In this document: positions 8,274 to 15,437 of the stretch, piece by piece
Layout: every line of letters starts with the position of its first letter
Position numbering within the stretch: the first letter of the stretch is position 1
Assembly (NCBI GenBank): GCA_016929635.1
Contig: JAFGIL010000073.1
Coordinates: forward strand, 1 to 49,639
Direction of reading: 5' to 3'
Length of the DNA: 49,639 bases
DNA from: Endomicrobiales bacterium
GTDB lineage: Bacteria; Elusimicrobiota; Endomicrobiia; Endomicrobiales; JAFGIL01
Program-made: the position numbers and the translations under genes
Notes under the pieces: model-generated
Told to the model about the DNA's origin: nothing
Databases searched by the model: none
The model's input: only the letters and a program-made list of their open reading frames with translations

Positions 8274-9071
8274 GTGAAAGAAGATATTAAACTACTTATT
8301 CAGTTGCAGAATAAAGATATTGAATTAGATAAGCTGCGCTATCGTGCGGAAGCCATACCGAAGGAAATTGAGCAAAGCAGCACTGTGCTTAATCAATATA
8401 AAGAGGAAATAGAGTCATCCAGGAATGAACTGAAAAAACTGCAGGTATCGCGGAAAGAAAAAGAAGTAGACCTGGAAAGTAAGGAGAATGACATAAAAAA
8501 ACACAATTTAGATTTAAATTCAATTAAGACGAACGAAGCATATAAAGCTAAGTTAAACGAGATTGAAGGTTCAAAAAAACAAAAGCAAGCCCTGGAAGAC
8601 GAAATACTGGTATTCATGGAGCAGATAGAGCAGAAATCGTTGGAAGTAAAACAAAAGGAAAAGGAATTTAAGGAGCAGGAAGCCGGAGTAAGTGGTAAAA
8701 TAAATATTTTGAAGAAAGAGTTGGAACAGGTTAATCAGAAGGTAAGCGAGTTGGAACCGGCTCGCAGCGAATTTGTAAAAAAAGTACCGGGAAAATTGTT
8801 TTCACATTATGAACATATTAGAAGCGGAAGGCAAGGCGTGGCAGTAGTACCGATAGACGGGGAAAATTGCGGTGGATGCAACATTACGCTTAGGCCACAG
8901 ATAATTAATGATGTGTATAAAGCCCAGGATTTGGTTTTTTGTGACAGCTGTTCAAGAATACTGTATAAACCTAGTTTGTTGGAAGAGGAGAATAAATCAG
9001 ATATACCATCAGAAGAAAATAAGACAGATACAAAATCTGAAGCTAATGAAGAGTCAGTTCAGTCAAATTAG
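8274..9071 (+). CDS. Coiled-coil protein with C4-type zinc ribbon (COG1579 family)
   Basis: A 265-residue protein with a GTG start. Residues 1-170 form a long charged coiled-coil (repeated E/K/L heptads). A zinc ribbon follows, with Cys pairs CGGC (about 199-202) and CDSC (about 223-226) in GGCNITLRPQIINDVY...LVFCDSCSRILY. The tail is acidic, Ser/Asn-rich and probably disordered. The architecture matches COG1579, whose members include Helicobacter FlgZ (HP0958) and Chlamydia CdsZ. In many genomes the gene sits next to an RNase H or the NIF3-like gene, as here (rnhA-like follows, NIF3-like upstream). It probably acts as a nucleic-acid or chaperone-type adaptor; the specific role is unknown. 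Confidence 0.85.
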   Translation: MKEDIKLLIQLQNKDIELDKLRYRAEAIPKEIEQSSTVLNQYKEEIESSRNELKKLQVSRKEKEVDLESKENDIKKHNLDLNSIKTNEAYKAKLNEIEGSKKQKQALEDEILVFMEQIEQKSLEVKQKEKEFKEQEAGVSGKINILKKELEQVNQKVSELEPARSEFVKKVPGKLFSHYEHIRSGRQGVAVVPIDGENCGGCNITLRPQIINDVYKAQDLVFCDSCSRILYKPSLLEEENKSDIPSEENKTDTKSEANEESVQSN

Positions 9072-9101
9072 CAAAGAAAGATATCCGAAGAGTATTAATA
9101 G

Positions 9102-9524
9102 ATGAATATAAAGATTTATACAGACGGCGGTGCCCGCGGAAATCCAGGGCCTGCCGGCATAGGCGTTGTTGTTTTTAACAATAATGATGAAGTTCTGGAA
9201 GAGTATAAAGAATACATAGGAATTGCCACGAATAATATTGCAGAATACAAGGCTTTATTGCATGCCCTCGAGTTAGCAAGAAAGTATGCCCCATGCAGTT
9301 TGCAAATATATCTTGATTCTGAGCTCATATACAACCAGATGCTGGGCAGTTATAAAGTAAAAAATGAGAAGTTGTTGGAGTATTTTGTAGCAGCACAAAA
9401 GATGCTTAATGATTTTGAAAAAGTTGATTTTGTGCATGTTAAAAGAGATAAAAATAAGCTTGCCGATAAATTGGTAAATCAGGCTATTAATATCGGCAGT
9501 GCTTTACATGCTAAAAAAGATTGA
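9102..9524 (+). CDS. Ribonuclease HI-family protein
   Basis: A 140-residue RNase H fold. The four acidic catalytic positions are present: D8 in IYTDGGARGNPGPAGIG, E48 in NIAEYKALLHAL, D72 in IYLDSELI and D122 in NKLADKLVNQA. The RGNPGPAG and TNNIAEY signatures belong to the short RNase HI-like group (also found fused to phosphatases), which lacks the basic handle helix of E. coli RnhA. It is expected to cleave RNA in RNA/DNA hybrids. It follows the zinc-ribbon gene by 30 bases and precedes rnpB by about 20. Confidence 0.9.
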   Translation: MNIKIYTDGGARGNPGPAGIGVVVFNNNDEVLEEYKEYIGIATNNIAEYKALLHALELARKYAPCSLQIYLDSELIYNQMLGSYKVKNEKLLEYFVAAQKMLNDFEKVDFVHVKRDKNKLADKLVNQAINIGSALHAKKD

Positions 9525-9529
9525 TATTT

Positions 9530-9538
9530 TGATATAGA
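9530..9538 (+). promoter_or_regulatory. Probable extended -10 promoter for rnpB
   Basis: TG-A-TATAGA lies about 7 bases before the 5' strand of RNase P helix P1. I see no good -35 at the right distance. Confidence 0.45.
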
Positions 9539-9544
9539 AATAAC

Positions 9545-9894
9545 CGTGGGACCGCTCCCCTTGTTTCGCTCTGCGAAGCTAAGCCGGGAGAGGAAAGTCC
9601 GAACTTTTTACCCCGCAAGCTGCGGGGTACACGGTAGTGGGTAATACCCATCGTATTAGAACAGGGACAGACACTATTTTTTCAAAGAAAAAATAGTGTC
9701 TGTCCCAGCTGATACAGAGGTGCGAACAGAGACGTCCTGAGCTGAAAAGTGAAGGAATTCCTGGAAATTTTCAGGGATAGTCCCCGATGTAATGTCAGGG
9801 AGTGAAACGGCTAAATCCTTACTGGGAAGCAAGGTCAGATAAGCGGCCGCTTGATCTCGTATAGTAATTTACGGGACAGACAGATGGTCCCACA
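9545..9894 (+). ncRNA. rnpB: RNase P RNA (bacterial type A-like) with a REP hairpin in a peripheral loop
   Basis: Catalytic RNA that trims tRNA 5' leaders. The ends pair as P1 (GTGGGACC at 9546-9553 with GGTCCCAC at 9886-9893). Conserved core segments are present: GAGGAAAGTCC (P4 5' side), GTGCGAACAGAGACG (9721-9735), AGTGAAACGGC, GAAGCAAGGTCAGATAAGCGG and GGACAGACAGATGG (P4 3' side). Between the P8-like hairpin GTGGGTAATACCCAT and the ACAGAGA segment, a stem GTATTAG/CTGATAC (9653-9659, 9709-9715) has its loop filled by a 43-bp palindrome (9664-9706) of the family found at 9907-9944. The core appears intact, so the RNA should still function. A T-run follows P1. Confidence 0.93.
9664..9706. 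repeat. REP-like palindrome nested in rnpB
   Basis: Two perfect 19-base arms starting GGGACAGACACTATTTTTT, separated by a 5-base loop (CAAAG). The arms share the core GGGACAGACACT with the terminal repeats of the RAYT element at 46980-47729. Confidence 0.9.
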
Positions 9895-9906
9895 TTTTTT
9901 ATTATA
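9894..9906 (+). terminator. T-run after rnpB P1 helix, possible terminator
   Basis: Six T residues (9895-9900) directly follow the 3' strand of P1. The REP palindrome at 9907 lies just after and could add a second stop. Confidence 0.35.
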
Positions 9907-9944
9907 GGGACAGACACTATTTTAAGAAAAATAGTGTCTGTCCC
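9907..9944. repeat. Second REP-like palindrome, downstream of rnpB
   Basis: Arms GGGACAGACACTATTTT (9907-9923) and its exact complement (9928-9944) with a 4-base loop. Same family as the copy inside rnpB, with a shorter A/T core. Confidence 0.9.
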
Positions 9945-9992
9945 GAATTAAAAAATGACAGAATTCGGTGTATAGGTTATTTCTATAATTAT

Positions 9993-10053
9993 AAGTCGTA
10001 AGTTATAAATCTTTCTAACTCTTGACTATTATCGGATTTATAGCTTACGGCTT
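9993..10053. repeat. Imperfect 18-bp inverted repeat upstream of the TauE-like gene
   Basis: AAGTCGTAAGTTATAAAT (9993-10010) pairs with ATTTATAGCTTACGGCTT (10036-10053) apart from two wobble or mismatch positions; the loop is 25 bases. Only three further T residues follow, so a terminator role is doubtful. The arm wording does not resemble the GGGACAG palindromes. Confidence 0.6.
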
Positions 10054-10068
10054 TTTAGGAGGAAAAGA

Positions 10069-10428
10069 ATGAATTTTTTACTTTATTTGTTGTTAGGCCT
10101 GATTGCAGGCACTTTAAGCGGTTTGCTTGGAATAGGAGGGGGGATTATTATTGTCCCTACTCTTGTTTACATGTTTGGTTTTACTCAGCATTTGGCCCAG
10201 GGCACAACGCTGGCTTTAATGGTTCCGCCTATAGGACTACTTGCAGCGTGGACATATTATAAAAATGGCAATGTGAATTTATCAGTTGCAGTATTGGTAT
10301 GTTTGGGATTCTTTTTTGGAGGGCTTCTGGGTGCAAAAATAGCATCAGGGCTTTCTAATGAAGTGCTGCGTAAATTCTTTGGAATAATGATGTTAATAGT
10401 AAGCCTGCATATGATTTTTACAAAGTAA
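10069..10428 (+). CDS. Half-size TauE/SafE-family membrane protein
   Basis: A 119-residue protein with about four membrane helices, preceded by a strong AGGAGG. The family motif GLIAGTLSGLLGIGGGIIIVPTL lies at the N-terminus, and GGLLGAKIASGLSNEVLRKFFGI matches the end of one TauE repeat. Full-length TauE/SafE proteins (about 250 residues) contain two such repeats and export sulfite or other organosulfur anions. This is a single repeat and would have to work as a homodimer, a form common in bacteria. The substrate cannot be predicted. It appears monocistronic, lying between rnpB and the mraZ promoter. Confidence 0.82.
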   Translation: MNFLLYLLLGLIAGTLSGLLGIGGGIIIVPTLVYMFGFTQHLAQGTTLALMVPPIGLLAAWTYYKNGNVNLSVAVLVCLGFFFGGLLGAKIASGLSNEVLRKFFGIMMLIVSLHMIFTK

Positions 10429-10533
10429 AAAAGTGATTATCAGGCAAGGTAACTTTTCTTTTTATCTCCAAATCTATACACAAACCTTTAATTTCTAGTC
10501 TATAAAAAATATTATTAATATTAATATAAACAC

Positions 10534-10563
10534 TTGACATCTGTCACTATTTTATAGTATACT
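10534..10563 (+). promoter_or_regulatory. Promoter of the dcw (mraZ) operon
   Basis: Perfect TTGACA (10534-10539), 18-bp spacer, TATACT (10558-10563). The start point would fall near 10570, right at the first of the AGTG boxes. Confidence 0.8.
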
Positions 10564-10568
10564 TAAAT

Positions 10569-10609
10569 AAAAGTGGTGAAAAGTGGTGGAGAGTGTTATA
10601 AAGTGTATA
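10569..10609 (+). promoter_or_regulatory. Probable MraZ operator: four AGTG boxes at 10-bp spacing
   Basis: AGTG occurs at 10572, 10582, 10592 and 10602, exactly one helical turn apart. The first two boxes are identical (AAAAGTGGTG) and the last two are variants. The fourth contains the likely GTG start codon of mraZ. MraZ proteins bind tandem short GTG-containing repeats upstream of their own gene, so this is probably the autoregulatory site. Confidence 0.7.
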
Positions 10610-11028
10610 TAGGACAATACAAACATACCATAGATTCCAAGAATAGGCTGTTTTTGCCGTCAGGCTTTCGCGGCAAGAATGATGTTTTTATACTTACCCA
10701 GGGCCTCGAGGGATGCGTTTATCTGTATGATATGGCTTATTGGAAGAAGGTGCTGGAGAAATTGGATTCTCTTTCCCTAAGTGACAAAGTTGAAGAAAGA
10801 GCATTTAAGAGGTTATTGCTCTCGGGAGCTTTTAAGACTTCGTTGGATTTCCAGGGAAGGATACTAATGCCGAAAAATTTAAAGGAATATGCAAAAATAA
10901 AATCAGAAGTAATAATAATTGGTGTTGGCAACAGAGCAGAATTGTGGGATATAAGGCGCTGGAGCAAGTATTACAAACAGAAAGCAAATATATCTTTTAG
11001 AAAAATTGCGGGGAAATTAGAAATATAA
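10603..11028 (+). CDS. mraZ: Transcriptional regulator MraZ
   Basis: A 141-residue, two-repeat AbrB/SpoVT-type DNA-binding protein. Both repeats carry the family motif: IGQYKHTIDSKNRLFLPSGFR near the N-terminus and FKTSLDFQGRILMPKNLKEYA from about residue 83. I chose the GTG at 10603 because MraZ proteins begin M-F-x-G-x-Y; the frame is open to 10573 but those ten codons are the AGTG boxes. MraZ usually represses the division and cell-wall cluster it heads. The gene leads a ten-gene operon that ends at murG. Confidence 0.93.
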   Translation: MYIGQYKHTIDSKNRLFLPSGFRGKNDVFILTQGLEGCVYLYDMAYWKKVLEKLDSLSLSDKVEERAFKRLLLSGAFKTSLDFQGRILMPKNLKEYAKIKSEVIIIGVGNRAELWDIRRWSKYYKQKANISFRKIAGKLEI

Positions 11029-11046
11029 AAAGTATAAAAGAGGAAT

Positions 11047-11928
11047 ATGTTGTATACAAAACATGTCCCTGTGATGATAAATGAGGTTGATAATTATTTA
11101 ATAAATAAAAGAAACGGACTTTACGTAGACTGCACATTGGGAGATGGGGGGCATTCTGGTTATTTATTAAATAAGTATCCCCATCTGAATATTCTTGCCT
11201 TTGACTGGGATGAAGATTCAGTAAAAGCAGCTAAAAATAATCTAGAAAAATATAATAACAGGATCACGGTAGTCAGGGAAAATTATAAAAATATAGGCAG
11301 TGTAGTAAAAAGTCTAAACATAAATTATGTTGATGGTCTGCTGATTGATTTAGGGGCATCATCGAATCAGTTAGAAAATACGGATAGGGGATTTAGTTTC
11401 AAATCATCCGTTCTTGATATGCGAATGGACGCTCGATTGTCGAATGATGCAAAGGATTTGCTTAATAATCTGGATGAAGAAAGACTAAGCGATATTTTTT
11501 ACAAATTTGGTGAAGAAAGATTTTCCCGGCCCATAGCCCGCCTTATAGTCCAGGAAAGACAAAAACAGGATATTGTATCAGGAAACCAGTTATCTTCTAT
11601 AGTCATAAAAGCAAAGAAAAATAAAAACAGCAAAATTCACCCTGCCACAAAGGTTTTTCAGGCCTTAAGAATTGCAGTTAACGGAGAACTGCGGAATATT
11701 GAGGAAATATTGAAAATAATTCCGGATATTTTAACTTCCGGCTCAAGAGTCGTAATCCTGAGCTATCATTCCCTGGAGGACAGAATAGTAAAAGTTGATT
11801 TCAGGGAAAATCATAAAAATGGGAAATATAAATTATTGACGAAAAAGGTAGTGTGTCCAAGTGCGGAAGAAGTTGATAAAAATCCTAAAAGCAGAAGCGC
11901 TAAGCTGAGAGCGGTTGAGAGGTTGTAA
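11047..11928 (+). CDS. rsmH: 16S rRNA (cytosine1402-N4)-methyltransferase RsmH
   Basis: Formerly MraW. Uses SAM to methylate C1402 at the ribosomal decoding site. The N-terminus HVPVMINEV and the SAM-binding stretch YVDCTLGDGGHSGYLL are characteristic, followed by GLLIDLGASSNQLENTDRGFSF and the C-terminal VVILSYHSLEDRIVK. At 293 residues it is close to the usual 300-315. Start ATG follows an AGAGGA Shine-Dalgarno. As in most bacteria it follows mraZ directly. Confidence 0.96.
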   Translation: MLYTKHVPVMINEVDNYLINKRNGLYVDCTLGDGGHSGYLLNKYPHLNILAFDWDEDSVKAAKNNLEKYNNRITVVRENYKNIGSVVKSLNINYVDGLLIDLGASSNQLENTDRGFSFKSSVLDMRMDARLSNDAKDLLNNLDEERLSDIFYKFGEERFSRPIARLIVQERQKQDIVSGNQLSSIVIKAKKNKNSKIHPATKVFQALRIAVNGELRNIEEILKIIPDILTSGSRVVILSYHSLEDRIVKVDFRENHKNGKYKLLTKKVVCPSAEEVDKNPKSRSAKLRAVERL

Positions 11929-11934
11929 AAGCTT

Positions 11935-12192
11935 ATGATATATCGATATTTTAGTTGGCTTTTAGTTATAGCGGCAGTTTTGTCATTTTATGTCTGGCAG
12001 CAAACCCAGTCTGTCAGGTTAGGGTATAAAGTCGACAATTTAAGGATTGAGTGCGAAAAGATGAAACAGAAGAATAAGATATTGAGATTGAAAGTAAACA
12101 GGCTATTATCTCTTGAGAGATTAGACCAGATAGCAAAACAGAAGGAATTAATTACTCCGGATGAGAAAAGTATAATTTATTTATCTGAATAG
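11935..12192 (+). CDS. ftsL: FtsL-like cell division protein
   Basis: An 85-residue single-pass membrane protein: short cytoplasmic start, membrane helix at about residues 7-23, then a periplasmic coiled-coil (VDNLRIECEKMKQKNKILRLKVNRLLS). The short LERLDQIAKQKELI near the end resembles the conserved tail of FtsL/DivIC proteins. Sequence conservation in this family is weak, so the call rests on topology, size and position between rsmH and ftsI. FtsL forms the FtsQLB complex that activates septal FtsWI. Confidence 0.82.
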   Translation: MIYRYFSWLLVIAAVLSFYVWQQTQSVRLGYKVDNLRIECEKMKQKNKILRLKVNRLLSLERLDQIAKQKELITPDEKSIIYLSE

Positions 12193-12200
12193 GATTTTGC

Positions 12201-13895
12201 ATGGTTCGTATTTTCAGGTTAATCATACCGTTTGTTTTTATCTTGGCATCCTTTATTATGCTAAGCGTGCGTTTATTCTTTATTCAAATCTGGCATCATG
12301 ATGAACTAAATATGCAGGTTAACAAAACGGTTTACAAAACAAGGCCTGAATTGCCTTGCAGGGGTATGATACGCGATAGAAACGGTAAAATACTTGCGAT
12401 GAGCATAGAAACATATACCTTATTTGCTGATGCCAATCTGATTCATGATGTTGATGAAGTTTATTCAAAATTAGGGGAAGTCAATATTGAGTTTCCTAAA
12501 GAATTAGTTCTAAGCAGCAACAAGTCTTTCATCCCCATAAAAGAAGACCTTAACCAGGATACTGTTAAAAAGATAAGATCATGGAAGTTTCCAGGATTAG
12601 GTTTTAAACAAAAATACCTCAGGAAATATACAGAAGAAAATATGGCTTCTCATTTGCTTGGGATGGTTGGCAGGGACGGAATTGGCCTTGAAGGAGCAGA
12701 GTATGCGTTTAATGCATATCTTTCAGGAGAGAAAGTAAAAAAACTGAAATACAGGGACGGTCAGGGCAGGGAGATATCAGAAAAACTTTATGACTTTGAA
12801 AAATCCCAGGGCGCTGATGTGTATCTATCAATTGACAAGAATCTGCAGTTTATTGCTGAGCAGGAAGTTGAGAAAGCGTATAGTAAGACAAAGGCAAAAA
12901 AAGCAATTGTAATAATACAAGATCCCAATACCGGTGAGATATTAGCTCTTGCCTGCAGGCCTGATTATAACCCGGAGGATTTTTCCGGTTCCTGGGAAAA
13001 TCTAAGAAATCCGGCAATAAGCGATGTTTTTGAACCTGGTTCAACATTTAAAGTCGTGACCGCTGCTGCGGCTTTGGAAGAGAAACTTGTTAAACGTTCC
13101 GAAGTTATTTGGTGCGAAGAAGGAAAATACAAGGTGTTTGACCATACAATACGTGATCATGAAAAAAGAGGGTTATTGACTTTTGATCAGGTTATAGAAT
13201 ACTCTTCAAACATTGGGACGTTAAAAATCGGCAACAGGCTGGGAAAGGATAATTTATACAAATATATAAGACAATTTGGATTCTACAGTAAAACAGGTAT
13301 CGGGCTTCCCGGTGAAGCAAGGGGGCTGTTAAAACACCCTGATAAATGGAGCGGGCTATCACTGCCCGTTATTTCTTTTGGACAGGAAGTGGGAGTAACC
13401 GCTATCCAAATAATAAATGCATATTCATCAATAGCAAACGGGGGGGTGCTTCTTAAACCGACTATAATAAAAGAAATAAGGGGTCAGGAAGGTGAACTAA
13501 TCTCAAGCTGTGAGAAAAATGTAGTAAGGAGAGTTATATCGGATCAAGTAGCAGACGAGATAAAGAGTATCCTTACAGGTGTTGTTGAGAGAGGAACGGG
13601 GCAGCATGCCAGAATAAAAAATTATTCTGTTGCGGGCAAGACAGGAACAGCCCAGAAAAGGGATCCGGAAACAAACACATATTCATTAACGGCATATATA
13701 TCCTCATTTTGCGGATTTTTACCCGTATCAGACCCCAAGCTGACAATACTGGTAATCATTGATGAACCACAGGGGGATTATTGGGCATCTTCCGTTGCAA
13801 CTCCGGTTTTTTATAATGTTGCAAAAAGGTCTATTCAATATTTAAGAATTAAACCGGATCAGGAAACTTTATATTTGGCAGATGTGAAGAAATAG
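12201..13895 (+). CDS. ftsI: Septal transpeptidase FtsI (PBP3)
   Basis: A 564-residue class B penicillin-binding protein. One N-terminal membrane helix (residues 7-30) is followed by the dimerisation module with RGMIRDRNGKILA, then the transpeptidase domain. The three active-site motifs are present: S281-T-F-K284, S335-S-N337 and K480-T-G. No PASTA domains follow. It crosslinks murein at the septum together with FtsW, encoded in the same cluster. Start ATG lies 8 bases after the ftsL stop. Confidence 0.95.
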   Translation: MVRIFRLIIPFVFILASFIMLSVRLFFIQIWHHDELNMQVNKTVYKTRPELPCRGMIRDRNGKILAMSIETYTLFADANLIHDVDEVYSKLGEVNIEFPKELVLSSNKSFIPIKEDLNQDTVKKIRSWKFPGLGFKQKYLRKYTEENMASHLLGMVGRDGIGLEGAEYAFNAYLSGEKVKKLKYRDGQGREISEKLYDFEKSQGADVYLSIDKNLQFIAEQEVEKAYSKTKAKKAIVIIQDPNTGEILALACRPDYNPEDFSGSWENLRNPAISDVFEPGSTFKVVTAAAALEEKLVKRSEVIWCEEGKYKVFDHTIRDHEKRGLLTFDQVIEYSSNIGTLKIGNRLGKDNLYKYIRQFGFYSKTGIGLPGEARGLLKHPDKWSGLSLPVISFGQEVGVTAIQIINAYSSIANGGVLLKPTIIKEIRGQEGELISSCEKNVVRRVISDQVADEIKSILTGVVERGTGQHARIKNYSVAGKTGTAQKRDPETNTYSLTAYISSFCGFLPVSDPKLTILVIIDEPQGDYWASSVATPVFYNVAKRSIQYLRIKPDQETLYLADVKK

Positions 13896-13938
13896 TAGAA
13901 TTGAAAAGCATCACTAATTTTTCGGGCAGGATTTAAAA

Positions 13939-15426
13939 ATGAAATTGCACAAAATATTGGAAGGATTAGAATATCAGTCTTTCGGTAATACTGATATAGA
14001 TATAACTGGAATTACATTTGATTCCAGGTCTGTCAATAAAGGTGAAGCTTTTATCGCTTTGCCGGGAGCTCATACTGACGGCAAAAACTATGTACATGAT
14101 GCGGTAAATAAGGGCGCTAAGGCGGTTGTATCAGACGTGGAATTGGATGTCAGGGGGGCAACGTTAGTGGTTGTATCTGATATCCGTTATGCGTTGTCAG
14201 TTATAAGCAGCAATTTTTATGAAAAGCCGGACAAAAGACTTCATTTAATCGGCATTACAGGAACTAATGGCAAGACAACCATAACTTATCTGCTGGAGAA
14301 AATATTCAACAGCGCTGGTTTAGAGACAGGTGTTATCGGTACAATAAATTACAGGTATAAAGATAAAATAGTTAATTCCATCAATACAACACCCGAATCA
14401 TCGACTCTTTTTGGTATTTTGGATAGCATGGCTAAAAAGAAAGTAAAGAAAGTGGTATTGGAAGTATCTTCCCATGCCCTGGCTCTGGATAGAGTGAGCA
14501 ATATGGAGTTTGATATTGCCGTATATACGAATCTGACGGGAGACCATTTAGATTTTCATAAGACTATGAATGAATACTTTTCAGCAAAAGCTAAATTATT
14601 TACGTCTTTAGGCGAAGGCACAAAAGCTTTTCAGAAATTTGCTATAATTAATAATGATGATTGCTGGAGTTCAAAATTAATCCGTAAAATAAAACAGAAT
14701 ATTAAAATTGTAACTTATGGCTTGGGTAATAAAGCAGATATACAGGCCAGGAATATTAAAGCTACGGATCATAATTTACAATTTTGTCTAAAAACCCCGT
14801 CTGGTAATGAAAACGTAGTTTTACCGTATTTAGGTATTCATAACATTTATAATGCTTTAGCCAGTGTTGGAGCAGCTCTGAGCGCAGGGGTTTCTCTTAA
14901 AGAAATAGTAAAAAGTTTGAACAATGCCCCTATTGTACCCGGAAGGTTGGAAAAAGTTAACGCTGGCCAAAAATTCACTGTTGTTGTTGATTATGCCCAT
15001 ACCGAAGACGCTTTAAAAAATGTTCTTATGGCTCTTTGTAAGATTAAAACAAAAAGACTAATAACAGTTTTCGGCTGCGGCGGGGACAGGGATAGGTCAA
15101 AACGCCCGCTTATGGGTGCAGTAGCTGTAAAACTCAGCGATTTCGTTTTCGTTACCTCTGATAACCCGAGGAGTGAAGAACCTCAGCGCATAGCTTTAGA
15201 CATAGAAGTAGGGATTAGGCGCCAGCAAAAAGACAACTACCAGGTTATTCTGGATAGAGAACAGGCAATAGCATCGGCAATCACTATGGCACAGGAAAAA
15301 GATATTGTTCTTATAGCCGGGAAAGGCCATGAAACCTATCAGATTATAGGTGACCAGAAGATACATTTTAACGATACTGAGATAGCAAATAAATATATAG
15401 AGAAAAAACTGGGAAGTTCTAGGTAG
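13939..15426 (+). CDS. murE: UDP-MurNAc-tripeptide synthetase MurE (meso-DAP type)
   Basis: ATP-dependent ligase that adds the third amino acid to UDP-MurNAc-L-Ala-D-Glu. The P-loop GTNGKTT is at 108-114. The DNPR motif at about 408-411 marks specificity for meso-diaminopimelate, rather than the lysine-type motif. VVDYAHTEDAL and the C-terminal IAGKGHETYQ are further family signatures. At 495 residues it has normal length. This indicates DAP-type murein, which fits a diderm envelope. It ends 12 bases before murF. Confidence 0.95.
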   Translation: MKLHKILEGLEYQSFGNTDIDITGITFDSRSVNKGEAFIALPGAHTDGKNYVHDAVNKGAKAVVSDVELDVRGATLVVVSDIRYALSVISSNFYEKPDKRLHLIGITGTNGKTTITYLLEKIFNSAGLETGVIGTINYRYKDKIVNSINTTPESSTLFGILDSMAKKKVKKVVLEVSSHALALDRVSNMEFDIAVYTNLTGDHLDFHKTMNEYFSAKAKLFTSLGEGTKAFQKFAIINNDDCWSSKLIRKIKQNIKIVTYGLGNKADIQARNIKATDHNLQFCLKTPSGNENVVLPYLGIHNIYNALASVGAALSAGVSLKEIVKSLNNAPIVPGRLEKVNAGQKFTVVVDYAHTEDALKNVLMALCKIKTKRLITVFGCGGDRDRSKRPLMGAVAVKLSDFVFVTSDNPRSEEPQRIALDIEVGIRRQQKDNYQVILDREQAIASAITMAQEKDIVLIAGKGHETYQIIGDQKIHFNDTEIANKYIEKKLGSSR

Positions 15427-15437
15427 ATTAAAGAAAA

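Noticed and set aside
8908-9105. 65-residue ORF overlapping the zinc-ribbon gene end
   Set aside because: Out-of-frame overlap with the C4 zinc ribbon and its acidic tail; no signal of its own.
9664-9706. Hairpin within rnpB as a transcription terminator
   Set aside because: The P1 3' strand and other conserved RNase P segments lie downstream, so transcription must read through it.
9873-9882. GGGACAGACA as a third REP copy
   Set aside because: It lies in the conserved 3' part of RNase P RNA and lacks an inverted partner; the match to the REP arm is probably coincidence.
10429-10470. Possible terminator after the TauE-like gene
   Set aside because: AAAAGT and ACTTTT can pair over a weak, interrupted stem; too weak to call.
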